A DNA stretch of 64,000 bases, taken from contig CBDFHG010000002.1 of assembly GCA_965247385.1 (NCBI GenBank), forward strand, positions 496,001-560,000. The letters run 5' to 3'. Each line of letters opens with the position of its first letter. Position 1 is the stretch's first letter. The translations under genes were made by a program, and so were the position numbers. Source of the DNA: Thermohalobaculum sp965247385. GTDB lineage: Bacteria; Pseudomonadota; Alphaproteobacteria; Rhodobacterales; Rhodobacteraceae. Of this stretch, positions 38,906 through 48,800 are shown in pieces. The notes under the pieces are model-generated. The model had not been told where the DNA came from, did not search any database, and saw only the letters and a program-made list of their open reading frames with translations.

Positions 38906-39396
38906 CAACGGTTTTGGGGATGATGGCCCGGGGGCGGATCATGGCCGCGGGCGCCGGTTCCGCTGCTCTTCTGGCGGGCGCGCTGGGATTCCAGTTCATC
39001 GGCGGGCTGGCCCCCTGCCCCTTGTGCATATGGCAGCGTTGGCCGCATGTCGCGGCGGTGGTGATCGCGGTGTTGGGGGTCACGGTGTTGTGGCGCCACA
39101 TCCGGCCATTGGCGGTGGCGGGGATGCTGGCGATGCTGATCAGCGCCGGGCTCGGGCTCTACCACACCGGCATCGAGCGCAGTTGGTGGGAGGGACCGGA
39201 TACCTGCACCTCGTCCGATATCACCGGGCTCTCGACCGAGGACCTGATGGCGCAGATCCTGAATGCGCCCATGGTCCGGTGTGACGAGATGGTGTGGGAT
39301 CTGTTTGGCCTCAGCATGGCCTCGTGGAACGCGGTGATTTCGCTGGTCCTGGCGGGGCTGTGGCTGGCGTCGGCGGTGCGGGCGTGGAGAGCATAG
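38902..39396 (+). CDS. dsbB: Disulfide bond formation protein B
   Basis: A four-helix membrane protein of about 164 residues. It has the first periplasmic cysteine pair in LAPCPLCIWQRWPH and a second pair spaced across the next loop (PDTCTSSD...APMVRCDEM), as in DsbB. DsbB reoxidises DsbA with ubiquinone. The start is taken as GTG 38902 overlapping yqaA; ATG 38920 or 38923 would shorten it by a few residues without touching the fold. The neighbouring YqaA-like gene is a common partner of dsbB in Rhodobacterales, supporting that this is core genome. Confidence 0.9.
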   Translation: MTTVLGMMARGRIMAAGAGSAALLAGALGFQFIGGLAPCPLCIWQRWPHVAAVVIAVLGVTVLWRHIRPLAVAGMLAMLISAGLGLYHTGIERSWWEGPDTCTSSDITGLSTEDLMAQILNAPMVRCDEMVWDLFGLSMASWNAVISLVLAGLWLASAVRAWRA

Positions 39397-39541
39397 AGCT
39401 TCTGCGCCGGAAGAGGTTTTTTGCCCGTGACAAAATCTGATTCACGATTTATGCGTCCGTCCGGTGACCTGCGCCGCCTCCCGCTCCATTATTTTTGGGC
39501 CTATTCGAAAGGGGCGCTTTCGGCGCGCCGCCTCCCGCCCC

Positions 39542-40126
39542 TTACGACTCCAGTTCGGCGTCCCAGTAGAGGAAGTCCATCCAGCTGCCATGCAGATGGT
39601 TGGGCGGGAACTTGCGCCCCTTGTTCTGCAACTCGCCAGTATCCGGGCGGCACGGCAGACGGTTCAGCGCCATGCCGGCCTGGCGCATTGTCAGGTTCGC
39701 CTTCTTCAGGTTGCAGCGGCCGCAGGCGGCGACGACGTTCTCCCAAGTGGTGCGACCGCCGCGTGAACGCGGCACGACATGGTCGAAGGTCATCTCACCC
39801 TGGGAACCGCAATACTGGCAGGTGAACTGGTCACGCAGGAACAGGTTGAAGCGGGTAAAGGCCGGGGAGCGAACCGGTTTCACATAGTCGCGCAGCACCA
39901 CCACCGAGGGCAGCCGCATCGCGATTGACGGGCTATGCACCAAGGTGTCGTATTCGGCGACGATCATCACCCGGTCGAGGAAGGCGGCCTTGATTGCCTC
40001 CTGCCAGGGCCACAGCGACAGCGGGAAGTAGGACAGCGGACGGAAATCCGCGTTCAGGACCAGCGCCGGATTGGCCCGTAGCCCTGCGGAATGCCGCACA
40101 AAGGAAGTCGCAAAACTGCCGTCCAT
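39542..40126 (-). CDS. HNH endonuclease family protein
   Basis: A 194-residue protein with a classic HNH domain near the middle to C-terminus. A zinc knuckle CQYCG is followed by MTFDHVVPRSRGGRTTWENV (the catalytic histidine in DHVVPRSRGG) and CGRCNLKK. The N-terminus (ALVLNADFRPLSYFPLSLWP) is typical of a widespread chromosomal HNH protein in alphaproteobacteria and cyanobacteria that is not tied to phage. Its cellular role is unknown. The start at 40126 (MDGSFATSFVR) precedes the conserved block by about 20 residues. It is monocistronic and opposite to dsbB. Confidence 0.88.
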   Translation of the reverse strand: MDGSFATSFVRHSAGLRANPALVLNADFRPLSYFPLSLWPWQEAIKAAFLDRVMIVAEYDTLVHSPSIAMRLPSVVVLRDYVKPVRSPAFTRFNLFLRDQFTCQYCGSQGEMTFDHVVPRSRGGRTTWENVVAACGRCNLKKANLTMRQAGMALNRLPCRPDTGELQNKGRKFPPNHLHGSWMDFLYWDAELES

Positions 40127-40327
40127 GATTGTCCACCCGCCCCTTGATCGTTCGTTGACGATACGGGGGCGGTAGTCCTGTGTTTCCGTGCCCCCGCATA
40201 CCCACTATATTTCGGGGGAACGTATCATCAAGACTCTAGATCCGCCACATTTTTGCGAGTTGACGCGCGATAGCAACAAATTGCACCGACACTGTTGCCC
40301 ACAGGACATCCCCAACCTGTCCCCAGC
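40127..40327. other. Intergenic region between the HNH gene and the esterase gene
   Basis: This 200-bp gap lies upstream of the HNH gene and downstream of the esterase gene. It contains two octamers of the NTCCCCA type (catccccaa, tgtccccag); a third (ttatcccca) lies at 40339-40347 just inside the esterase gene. They resemble weak DnaA boxes but without an AT-rich unwinding element. The HNH promoter must be here. Confidence 0.3.
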
Positions 40328-40996
40328 TTACTCCGGGCTTATCCCCAAATTCTCGATCAGGAAACCCAGCGCCAGGTCCATGCCATCCGGCGCAATGCCA
40401 TGGCCGAGGCCGTTGCTGATATGTTTTTTTACCTGGAAACCGGCGGCGGTGAGACCGTCATGCGCCTCGGCCAGGGCGGCAACCGGGATCATCTCGTCCT
40501 GGTCGCCATGGATCAGCAAAACCGGGGGTTTCGAGATCGCCTCGTTGCTCAGGTTTTCCCCGCCATGCAGGCGGCCGGAAAAGCCGACGATGGCAGCGAG
40601 AGGTTCGGCCCGGCGCGGGGCGACGTGCAAACTCATCATCGTGCCCTGGCTGAAACCGACCAGCGCGGTTTGCGCGGGTCCGATGCCTTCCTCCGCCATT
40701 GCTTCGGTGATGTATTGATTGAGGAGCACAGCGGAGCGGCGGAAGCCCGCCTCCATCTCCGACTCCGGGCTGCCGTCGAGCCACGAAATCGGAAACCACT
40801 GATGTCCCATAGGGTTTACGCGGCAACGCTCAGGTGCATTCGGAGACCGGAACGCGGTATCCGGCATGTGCTGCGCCAAAGGTCCGCTGAGACCGAACAG
40901 GTCATTCCCGTCGGCGCCGTAGCCGTGCAGAAGGATGACGAGCGACTTCGTCTGCCCCGAGGAAGCGGCGGCCCGGGGGCCGGTCAGTATTGGCAT
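40328..40996 (-). CDS. Phospholipase/carboxylesterase family alpha/beta hydrolase
   Basis: A 222-residue hydrolase. The oxyanion-hole region is LVILLHGYGADGNDLFGL, the nucleophile serine is in LVGFSQGTMMSLHVA, the acid is in HGDQDEMIP, and the histidine is in GLGHGIAPDG. It belongs to the small cytosolic carboxylesterase/LysoPL group (YpfH and human APT1 relatives). It hydrolyses carboxylic or thio-esters, but the natural substrate is not predictable. It ends 9 bp after the upstream glycosylase gene in transcription order, so the alkA-like gene and this one may be cotranscribed. Confidence 0.9.
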   Translation of the reverse strand: MPILTGPRAAASSGQTKSLVILLHGYGADGNDLFGLSGPLAQHMPDTAFRSPNAPERCRVNPMGHQWFPISWLDGSPESEMEAGFRRSAVLLNQYITEAMAEEGIGPAQTALVGFSQGTMMSLHVAPRRAEPLAAIVGFSGRLHGGENLSNEAISKPPVLLIHGDQDEMIPVAALAEAHDGLTAAGFQVKKHISNGLGHGIAPDGMDLALGFLIENLGISPE

Positions 40997-41005
40997 GATG
41001 GGTTG

Positions 41006-41671
41006 TTACTCCGAGATGCCTTCGCGCTGTTTGGTGACCCTGTAATAAGCCCAGAGCAAACGCGCCGCAACGCCCCGCCAAGGCGACCATTCGGCGGCCT
41101 GCTGGCGCAGGGCCTTCTCCGACGGGCGTGTGGGCAGGTCGAACAGCATTCGGGCCGCCTCCTGCAGCGCCAGATCGCCGGGGGCGAACACATCGGCGCG
41201 GCCAATCGAGAACATCACGTAGATCTCGGCGGTCCAGATGCCGATGCCCTTGACCGCGGTCAGCGCCGCAATGGCGTCGTCCTCGGGCATTGCGGCGAGG
41301 GCGGGGTAGTCGATTTCCGCTTCGGCGAGCGCTTTGGCATAGCGCGCCTTCGGGCGTGACAGGCCGCATTCACGCAGCGAATCTTCGCTGAGGGTAAGGA
41401 GAACAGCCGGGTCGTTGGCATCAGCCAAGCACAGCTTGGTCCAGACCGAGTCGGCGGCGGCAACCGAGAGCTGCTGGGCGCAGATGGAGTGCAGGAGTGC
41501 TGCGAACCCGCCCTCGCGGCGACGTAACGGCGGCGTTCCGGTCAGTTCCAACACCCGGCTGAAACGCGGCTCAGCGCGGGCCAGCCAATCGCAGCCTTCC
41601 AGGATGTCAGCTTCATTTTCGATGATGCGTCCGGTCGTCGCGGCAGAGCGGCGCGGCAGGTCGGCGTCCAT
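41006..41671 (-). CDS. DNA-3-methyladenine glycosylase II-like protein (AlkA family)
   Basis: An HhH-GPD superfamily base-excision glycosylase of about 221 residues. It has FAALLHSICAQQLSVAAAD, the helix-hairpin-helix LTAVKGIGIWTAEIYVMF and the catalytic aspartate in DVFAPGDLALQEA. It removes alkylated purines. ATG 41671 (MDADLPRRSA) was chosen because the extra 30 codons upstream are not protein-like. No iron-sulfur cysteines are present, so it is not an endonuclease III or MutY. The gene is the last core-type gene before the second, IS-rich region. Confidence 0.9.
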   Translation of the reverse strand: MDADLPRRSAATTGRIIENEADILEGCDWLARAEPRFSRVLELTGTPPLRRREGGFAALLHSICAQQLSVAAADSVWTKLCLADANDPAVLLTLSEDSLRECGLSRPKARYAKALAEAEIDYPALAAMPEDDAIAALTAVKGIGIWTAEIYVMFSIGRADVFAPGDLALQEAARMLFDLPTRPSEKALRQQAAEWSPWRGVAARLLWAYYRVTKQREGISE

Positions 41672-41857
41672 TGCGAATTTCTTCCTTTTGCCCGCCGTCG
41701 CATTCATTCTGCAATACAGACAGCCTTTCCAAAGGCCACTGTTGCACAACGTCGCATACAATAGAAAGCGACGTTTGCACCACGGTTTCTTCTCTGCAAC
41801 ACGTTTGCTCCAATCTGCCTCGATTTCGGTTCCAGATATTGATTAATCGTATTTTTC

Positions 41858-42075
41858 TCATGAGTCGAAATTCCTGACATCGGATCGTTTGACATCGTGT
41901 GTGGGGTGTTTGACAATTTCTTCCGGCGGCATGGGATCTTGATCAAGGACCGCGAGAGTCCTGCGGTTCTTCTCGGCAAGATCGGCCACGCGGGAGTAGT
42001 GCAGCGCCATGGCGGAGGATTTCTGCCCGAGCAGATCGGCGATGCTGCGCTCGTCTGTGAACAGGCGTGGAATAA
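41858..42075 (-). pseudogene. Tyrosine recombinase/integrase C-terminal fragment, cut by an IS1182-like element
   Basis: The fragment reads FTDERSIADLLGQKSSAMAL then HYSRVADLAEKNRRTLAVLD to a stop at 41858. The segment ahead of HYSR with LGQKSxxMAxHYSR is the end of the catalytic domain of phage-type integrases; the tyrosine of HYSR would be the nucleophile. It ends at the left end of the IS. Bringing 43562 next to 42071 by removing the IS and one target copy extends the frame as NYPDTGALIPRLFTDE. The HxxR box and N-terminal parts are lost behind an IS30 fragment. It marks a former integrated element at this border. Confidence 0.55.
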
Positions 42076-43561
42076 CAGCCCGTTGAAAAAGTCGCCATTG
42101 ACCGGGTTTCACCCCACGACGAAACATAACGCGGCGTCGGCGGTTTCGCCATCCTCCGGGACGATGAGGACGATCTGAGCGACCAGAACGGCTCCAGAGG
42201 GCGCAACAAGCACGAAAACACCGCCATATCCGTCCGCCACGGCCTGGCGCGGGGTGCCGGTGCCGATGAGTTGGCGCATCAGCAACGAGAGGTTGTGGCC
42301 GGCGACGTGAAGCAGGTATCGCTTGTGCACGTTCTCGCGCCCGCGCAGCCAGGTCCGGCGCATGCCGCCGCGATCGAGGGTGTGGGCAAAGCAGCGCCCG
42401 ACGATCCCGGCGCGCAGCTTGAAGGCCTCGCGGGCGAGCGCGGAGTTGAGCCGCACGCGGTTGTTGGTGACCGCCCGGCGCGCCGCCTGGTCACCGCGCC
42501 AGCGCGAAAAGCCCTTCTGCCTGGGCGCGGCGATCCGGGTCTTCCAGGGCCGGGTCTTGCAGGGACTGTCGTCCAGGGCCTTCAAGACCGCCCGTGAGAA
42601 ATAGCCCTTGTCGGTGACGCATTCGGCCGGGCTCTCTGGCGTCGGTGCCGCAGCCACCGCCTCGAGGTTTGCCTCGGCCGCCGCCAGGGTCCTGGAAAGC
42701 GTCGTGGTGTCGCCCTCATCGGCTGGGTGCAACTCGGCCGCCACCACCGCGCCGGTGTCCAGATCCACCGCGTGCTCGGGCTTGTAGGCCAGATGGGTCG
42801 TGCCGTCCTTCATCCTGGCGATCCTGGCCTCGGGGTCGCTCCTGGAAACCCAATCCTGGTTCGAGAGCTTCTTGCCCTTGCGCTTGCGGTCCAGACGCGC
42901 CAGATCCTCGGCCGTGGGCGTCTCGATGCCGCTCTCCCGGGCCAGATGCTCCAGCATCTCCCGGTAGCCCTCACCCGTGTCGCGCCGCACGATGTTGCGC
43001 AGCGCCGCGTTGGCCTCCATGGTCGAGGCATCCACCCCGATGCGGTCGCCCTTCACCAGACCCGCCTCGGCGATCAGCGCCAGAACCCAGTCGAAGACCA
43101 TCGCGTGCACCTCGTGGGGCAGGCGCGTGCGGGTCTTCGACAGCCAGGAATGGTCCGGCACACGATCCCGGCTCTCCAGCCGCAGAAACTCCCGCAGCGA
43201 CAGCGAATCCGAGCAGCGCCATTCCAGCCCGCGCCCAGAGTCGATGCCCTCGAAACAACCCACCAGATGCCTGCGGAAACAGCGCCCCGGCGGCACCGAA
43301 GGCGCTCCCATCCTGGCCGCGTAACAGCACCGGCAGGCCGCCTCGGCGAAGCCGTCGAAGCCACCGTCGATCAGGACCGACTGAAGACGGTCGTAAAACA
43401 CATGACCCGGCGAGCGCGGCATCTCCGCCCAGCCCACCATCAAATCACCCTGACGATCCTTCCGCAGTCCCATCGCCATCGGCGAACCCCCCGGTCAAAT
43501 CAGAACATCAAAGAATCAGACCAGGGCGCTCGCGTCCAGTGCCGACTTCGTCAACGGGCTG
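42076..43561 (-). mobile_element. Complete IS1182-like insertion sequence
   Basis: The element is 1486 bp with imperfect inverted ends, cagcccgttgaaaaagtcg on the left and its partner on the right (17 of 19 matching). It is flanked by a 4-bp duplication ataa (42072-42075 and 43562-43565). It carries one full transposase on the minus strand. It interrupted the recombinase fragment. A diverged, 5'-truncated second copy lies in the opposite direction at 58016-58883. Confidence 0.85.
42109..43479 (-). CDS. IS1182-like (IS5 group) DDE transposase
   Basis: A 456-residue DDE transposase with an N-terminal DUF772-like part (PGHVFYDRLQSVLIDGGFDG) and a catalytic core with GDRIGVDASTMEANAALR, TDKGYFSRAVLKALDD and the C-terminal block CFAHTLDRGGMRRTWLRGRE. 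The frame is complete and ends are intact, so the element may be active. The start at 43479 is supported by position close to the right end of the element. Placement in IS1182 rather than another IS5-like group is by sequence style and the 4-bp duplication. Confidence 0.85.
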   Translation of the reverse strand: MAMGLRKDRQGDLMVGWAEMPRSPGHVFYDRLQSVLIDGGFDGFAEAACRCCYAARMGAPSVPPGRCFRRHLVGCFEGIDSGRGLEWRCSDSLSLREFLRLESRDRVPDHSWLSKTRTRLPHEVHAMVFDWVLALIAEAGLVKGDRIGVDASTMEANAALRNIVRRDTGEGYREMLEHLARESGIETPTAEDLARLDRKRKGKKLSNQDWVSRSDPEARIARMKDGTTHLAYKPEHAVDLDTGAVVAAELHPADEGDTTTLSRTLAAAEANLEAVAAAPTPESPAECVTDKGYFSRAVLKALDDSPCKTRPWKTRIAAPRQKGFSRWRGDQAARRAVTNNRVRLNSALAREAFKLRAGIVGRCFAHTLDRGGMRRTWLRGRENVHKRYLLHVAGHNLSLLMRQLIGTGTPRQAVADGYGGVFVLVAPSGAVLVAQIVLIVPEDGETADAALCFVVG

Positions 43562-43647
43562 ATAAGGGCCCCTGTATCGGGGTAATTGGCGCCCAAACGG
43601 GACCCCCTAAATTCACAAACCAAGTGCAACACTGGCATGCTCCGGAG

Positions 43648-43917
43648 TTGCGATGGGCAAGCAAGCACTATGACCAGCTCAATCTTGATGATCGTATCGA
43701 GATTGGCCACCTGCATGCAGGCGGGATATCTCGCAGCGCGATTGGCCGCATGATGGGCCGATCGACTTCGACAATCGGCCGCGAGTTGCGGCGAAACAGC
43801 CTGCCAAAGGCCGGTTACAAGCCGGCCTCTGCGGATCGCATCGCCTTTGCGCGACGAAGACGGCACTCAGCCCTCGGCGGGAAAAGCCCGCTCCGCTTCG
43901 AGCGACAGGCGGCCTGA
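43648..43917 (+). pseudogene. IS30-family transposase, N-terminal fragment
   Basis: The frame gives HYDQLNLDDRIEIGHLHAGG, ISRSAIGRMMGRSTSTIGRE and LRRNSLPKAGYKPASADRIA, which is the helix-turn-helix (HTH_38) part of IS30 transposases. It ends abruptly after FARRRRHSALGGKS, where an IS630-type fragment follows. The catalytic DDE domain is missing. The presumed start is a TTG at 43648. The first 32 bp recur at 37889-37920. Confidence 0.8.
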
Positions 43918-43926
43918 ATGAGATAA

Positions 43927-44535
43927 TACAACCCGAAGGCCGACCCCGCGGAGCAGGAGGCGTTTAAAAAAAACTTCTCCCGGACGGTAGCGGCGGCCCT
44001 CCCCGAGGCGGCGCACGGCAAACCGCTCGAGATCTGGCTCCAGGATGAAGCCAGGGTGGGTCAGCAGGGCACGCTGACAAGGGTCTGGGCGAAGCGCGGC
44101 ACCCGCCCCCGCGCCGTCCGCGACACGCGCTACAAATCGGCCTGCATTTTCGGCGCAGTCTGCCCTGACCGCGCCACCGCCGCCGGTCTGGTCCTGCCCT
44201 TCGCCGACACCGAGGCGATGAATGCCCACCTCGCCGAGATCGCCCGCGCCGTAGCCCCTGGCGCCCACGCGGCACTCGTCGCCGACGGTGCCGGCTGGCA
44301 TGCCGGCAAAGACCTCATAGCACCCGACAACATCACGCTGATCATTCTCCCGCCATACGCGCCCGAACTCAATCCGGTCGAAAACGTCTGGCAATACCTG
44401 CGCGCCAACAAGCTCGCCATAACCGTCTTCGATGGCTACGCCGACATCGTCGACAAATGCTGCACCGCATGGAACTTCTTCGCAAACGATACAGCCGCCA
44501 TCGCCACACGACAATGGGCACAGGTCAATCTCTAG
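43927..44535 (+). pseudogene. IS630-family transposase, C-terminal fragment
   Basis: The fragment starts without a start codon (NPKADPAEQEAFKKNFSRTV) and continues with IWLQDEARVGQQGT, LVADGAGWHAGKDL and ILPPYAPELNPVENVWQYL. These are the DDE catalytic segments of IS630 enzymes (the D of QDEARVG, the D of VADGAGWH, the E of NPVENVW). The N-terminal HTH half is gone, replaced by the IS30 fragment. Its right part, up to the stop at 44535, is intact. Confidence 0.85.
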
Positions 44536-44640
44536 GGCCGTTGGTATAAACGCAAGCCAATTTACGCAAATCCACTTGCAACCAGCTGTACCGCACTCAT
44601 CCCACCGGTTCGACCCCTTCAGGCCAAAGGTGTTCTCCTC

Positions 44641-45683
44641 TCAGATCATCTGCCAAGCTTTCTCGTCGTAATGGGTTCCGTCTTTCCAAAGCCGCAACAG
44701 CAGGTAGGCCAGTTTCCGCGCCACCGCCACCCGTGCCTTCTTGGCGCCGACCCGTTTGGCAAGCTTGAGCCCCCAACTCTTCAGTGGAGACCGCCCGCCC
44801 CAAGTGGTCAGCAGACAGTTGGCCGCCTCGTAAAGATAATGCCGCGCCATGCGATCCCCCTGTTTGGAGACCGACCCGGATATATATCCCGCGCGCCGGA
44901 TTGATAGCGGCGCGGCGTCAGGCCCAGATAGGCGCCCACATCGCGGCTGCGGCGGAACCGGGGTCAGGGTCCTCAATGGCGGCGGCAAAGGCGCAGCCAG
45001 TGCCGTAATCGGGCCAACGCAGGGCACGGACGTCAGGTGCCAACAGGCCTTCGAGGTTTGCACGCGTTTTCGCACTTCCTTGTCCAAGGCTGCGATCTGA
45101 CCCTCGATCGCCGCCAAGGCCTCCAGCAAGGCGTTCACGCAGAGATAAAGCACATCGTCATGACGGCAGGCCGCCCGTACCGCTTCATCAAACTTCCCCG
45201 TGCCTTGCCGCGCACGCAGCCGGATCCCGAAGGGCCGCAACATGCCCCGGAGGATCTGACCAAAAACGTCCGCTTGTTGCGCACCAGTTGATCCCGCACC
45301 GTCAGCAGGGCCTTCGAGCGGTGGCTCTCCTCGGATTTGACAAACGCGGCGGTGAACCAGCCCGTGCGTAGCATCTCCGCCAAGGCACGGGCATCGGTCC
45401 GATCCGTCTTCACCGGGCGCGCCTTCAGCGCATCGGAGGCCCGACGTGCATCCATCACCACCACGGGAAGTCCCGCCGCCAGCAACTGCCGGGCCAACCA
45501 AGGCGTCAACGATCCCGTCTCCAGGCCGACCAACGTCAACTCACCCGCCCAACGCCGCAACGCAGACGCCAAAATCTCAGGATGGGTGTCCGTCTCACCA
45601 CGCCAGGCCAAACCGCCATCACCGTCAAGCACACAAACCGAAGTCCGCCTGTGGCCAACATCCAATCCAACATAATATTCCAT
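44641..45683 (-). pseudogene. IS110-family transposase with several frameshifts
   Basis: The start at 45683 gives MEYYVGLDVGHRRTSVCVLD, LVGLETGSLTPWLARQL and KTDRTDARALAEMLRTGWF, the N-terminal DEDD domain of IS110 enzymes. Downstream the frame jumps near 45290-45330 and again around 44900-45010, where CVGPITALA and YISGSVSKQGDRMARHYLYE lie in pieces. It ends with WKDGTHYDEKAWQMI at 44641. At least two indels mean no active transposase. It lies directly at the 3' side of druE, where it may have removed downstream genes. Confidence 0.85.
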
Positions 45684-45875
45684 CGCTGCTCTCCTTTTCT
45701 GGGGTTTCCCCCAGAAAGCTTCAACGCTCTCGGGGGGAGCAGCAACCTCATGCGTCATGTATGGGATGTATAAGTATAAGTGGCCGGAACTTATTCGCGA
45801 CAGGTCCATTCATCAGCGATGCGAGCAATTAGCGCGACCGCAGACCGGCGTTTTTTCGGGTCGCAGGCCAGAACC

Positions 45876-48800
45876 CTACCAGGAAAGGACCACCGGCGAG
45901 CGAAAAGCTCCGCGCCCCCTAAGTTCCACATCATACGCTAGCTTCATAAGCTCCTTTGCTTGTCCTGCAGGCAATGCATTGAAATCGAAGGGCAATCGCT
46001 TCGATGTAATCCAGGCACCGAAGCCTTGGTCCAGCGTCACCCGCAGAAATAGACCATCCTCCCACTCTAGCAACAACGCCCGGTCATGCGGGATGTCCTT
46101 TCGCTCTACGCTCAGAACCTCCGCAGTGGCATTGAGGGAGCGTAGAAGAACCCGCAGCACCTCGTCCCGATCTTTGGGATCATGCCAGTTATGGTGTAGC
46201 TCGCGGCTCGGAAGATCGCTGGTTCTCCGCGGAATCTCGCCAGACACGGTCAGCACCGTCGGCTTGACTAGGCCTGGCATGGCTTTGAGGACCTCGAACA
46301 GCAGGCGCGCCGGCAGCGGGCTATTGAGATGCCGGTCCGAATAACGCACTGCAGTCAGAGCGACGTCCTTGAGGCCGCCGAAGGTTTGTGGCCGCGAGGT
46401 GCGGATCCGCTTCCAGAAACGTCGTCCGAAGTCTTCGACGGGTCCGTCAAGTTCCTGGCCGATCTCGAGTCGCTCGGCATTGCTCATGTCGAGCTGAAGG
46501 AGCTTCTCTATCGATAGAGGCAAAGTCAGTTTAGAGGGCTTGATCACACCCGTCAGAACCGGCTGCTCTGAGACATCGCCCCAGTCGCTGCCTATCTCGG
46601 CCGCAACTTGGCCGCACGTTGCGAAGCCAGTCACGCACTCGTCGTCATATAATTGGATCAACACCGGATGGCCGTTCGCTTCCGGTAGCACATCCGCCGC
46701 GTGCAGCTTGCCATCCGCCATAGCGAGGCAAGTTTGAAGGCCGAGCTTCTGCCCCGGTGTCAGCGACAGCAGAAGCTCTTTATGGACGATGAACCTGACC
46801 GTGAGGCCGCGCATCGCCGGCCGGGCCAGAGCGCGCCGCAGAGACCACCGCCCGAAATCCCAGTTGGCGGGCGGTCCATGCAGCACGACATCCATGCTTT
46901 TCGCGCTCCGAGTTGCAGTAATGCGATCGATGTGATCGACGAGTGGGACGGTCAGCGCCTGCGTTGTTTCCCCGAAGACTTTCATATCGGCCGGAATCGC
47001 GAGAGCAGGAAGAATGCGCCGGGACAGAACGTCGAGTGCAGGGCGTCGGTCAATCTGGTAGCGCTCATGCTGCAGATCGCGGCGCAGTACGCATTCGGAG
47101 CAACCTGCCTCGCAGTTCCCACAATCGAGAATATCCCGGGCTCCCTTCAGCAGCTGAGCTAAATCGTCCAACGCCAGCGGCGCGAATCCTGCGCCGCCCG
47201 AGGCAACGTCATGCAACAGGATTGACATCCCGACCTGGCCATCAGGGAGTTCGACCGGCCGCACAGCCAGCCTCATGGCCTCTGGATCGACACCGATGCG
47301 ACGGCCGAGCATTTCGCGGAGCGCGGCGCCGAGCGCCATTGCGGCCTTCTGACCGTCATTACTGCCGGGAATGTCGAAGAGCTGGAGCTCGAACACATCG
47401 GTCCCGTGCTGGTGACCAAGGGCGAGGTTGCGCTTGATGCCGAATGGCCGGTCTGGGCCGTCGCAATGCCCGTCCTTCTGGAGATGGCGGTGGGTAGCCC
47501 GCAGGGGGCGATGCTTCCGGATTGCCAATGGTGCTGGTGTGCCCTCGGACGCAAGTTCGGTCTCGGCGTCCGCCCGGCCGCATGTGAGGCACAGCGCGTA
47601 GCCGAGACCCTCAACACCGCGCGAATAGCTTAGAACCCGCCCATCCCGGGTCGCCCGCATACGTCCAATCGCGGGATTTGAGAGCGCACGCCACTCGCCT
47701 CCGGCGGCGGTCACCAGCGGTTTCTCCGGCGCTACCCAGGCCGCTACCTCATAGCCCGTGTGGGGCTTCTCGTCCGTCGCGAATCCAGAGGGGCGGAGAA
47801 TATCGAACTTCTCGAGTCCATCACGCCCGCAATCAGGGCAGACCTGCGGCGGCGCCGCGCTGACCTCGAAGGCATGGCACCACTTGCAGCGCCAAGCGGT
47901 GCGGATATCTTCGATCTTGCCCGGCGCGGTCACGACGCTCCACGACGGCACGACGCCGCCCGATCGATACACCAGCCCGTCGATTACGACATCAGCGCCG
48001 GGTGCATAATCCCGAATTGCGATGTCGAGCGTGCGCGAGGGCCCGGAGGAGAAAGGGTTCTCCCGTGTCCGCGTCGACTCCTTCTGCGGCGGCTGGTTGG
48101 CTTGGCGCACGTCGAACGCCACCACGTCGATCGGGAAGCCGTAGGCGGGGGTGAAGCAGCGCCGCGCGAGCTCGGAAATCAGAAATTCTCGCGAAAGGCT
48201 TCGCGCTCGGTGCGCGAGTGCCTTGAATACCACATCATCCGCCGGGATGCCCTCCGCCGCCTCCTCAATGGCGCGATGCTCTCGCCGCCAGCGCTCTACA
48301 ACAGCCTCCAGCTGGACGGCGGCGCGGAGTGTCAGATCTGTAGCGCCGTCGAGCGCGGAGTCACGCACGATGACCTCAAGTCGCTTAGACAATGCCTCGT
48401 CGTCGGCCATCCCGATCGAAAGCGCATGGACGAAGCGCTCCGCAGGCGCTTCCTCGGCCCAAGATGCACCCAACTCGGCAGGCGCGCCGAAGAACCAGCC
48501 GATCTCCATCCGAAATGCCGAACCATGCGACTGGGCGGGGTCGCGCAGGAACTGCCCCAAGAGATAGGTGTTGACGTGACGCTGCACAATCACACTGCTG
48601 TCGAGGCTGACGCGCGGCGCCAACATGCGCTCGGTCAGCAGCCGCAACGGGTCGTGGAACACCGACCAGTCGAGCGGCCGATCCTTGCAGAAGGTTAGTG
48701 CGAGCGCTCGCGACTCGTTTCGCCGCCCGGCCCGGCCGATGCGTTGGCGGTAGTTTGCTGCGGCGGGGGGAACGTTGGTATTCACGACCACGCCCACATC

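Noticed and set aside
40300..40350. Octamers of the NTCCCCA type near the esterase stop as a replication origin
   Set aside because: The boxes are weak matches, one lies inside a coding region, no AT-rich unwinding element is present, and the surrounding genes are not those of an alphaproteobacterial origin.
42645..43562. Long plus-strand ORF opposite the IS1182-like transposase
   Set aside because: The translation is Pro/Arg/Ser-rich shadow coding of the transposase strand without family pattern.
43966..43978. TTTAAAAAAAAC in the IS630 fragment as a programmed frameshift site
   Set aside because: The transposase frame reads straight through it (AFKKNFSR), so no shift is needed.
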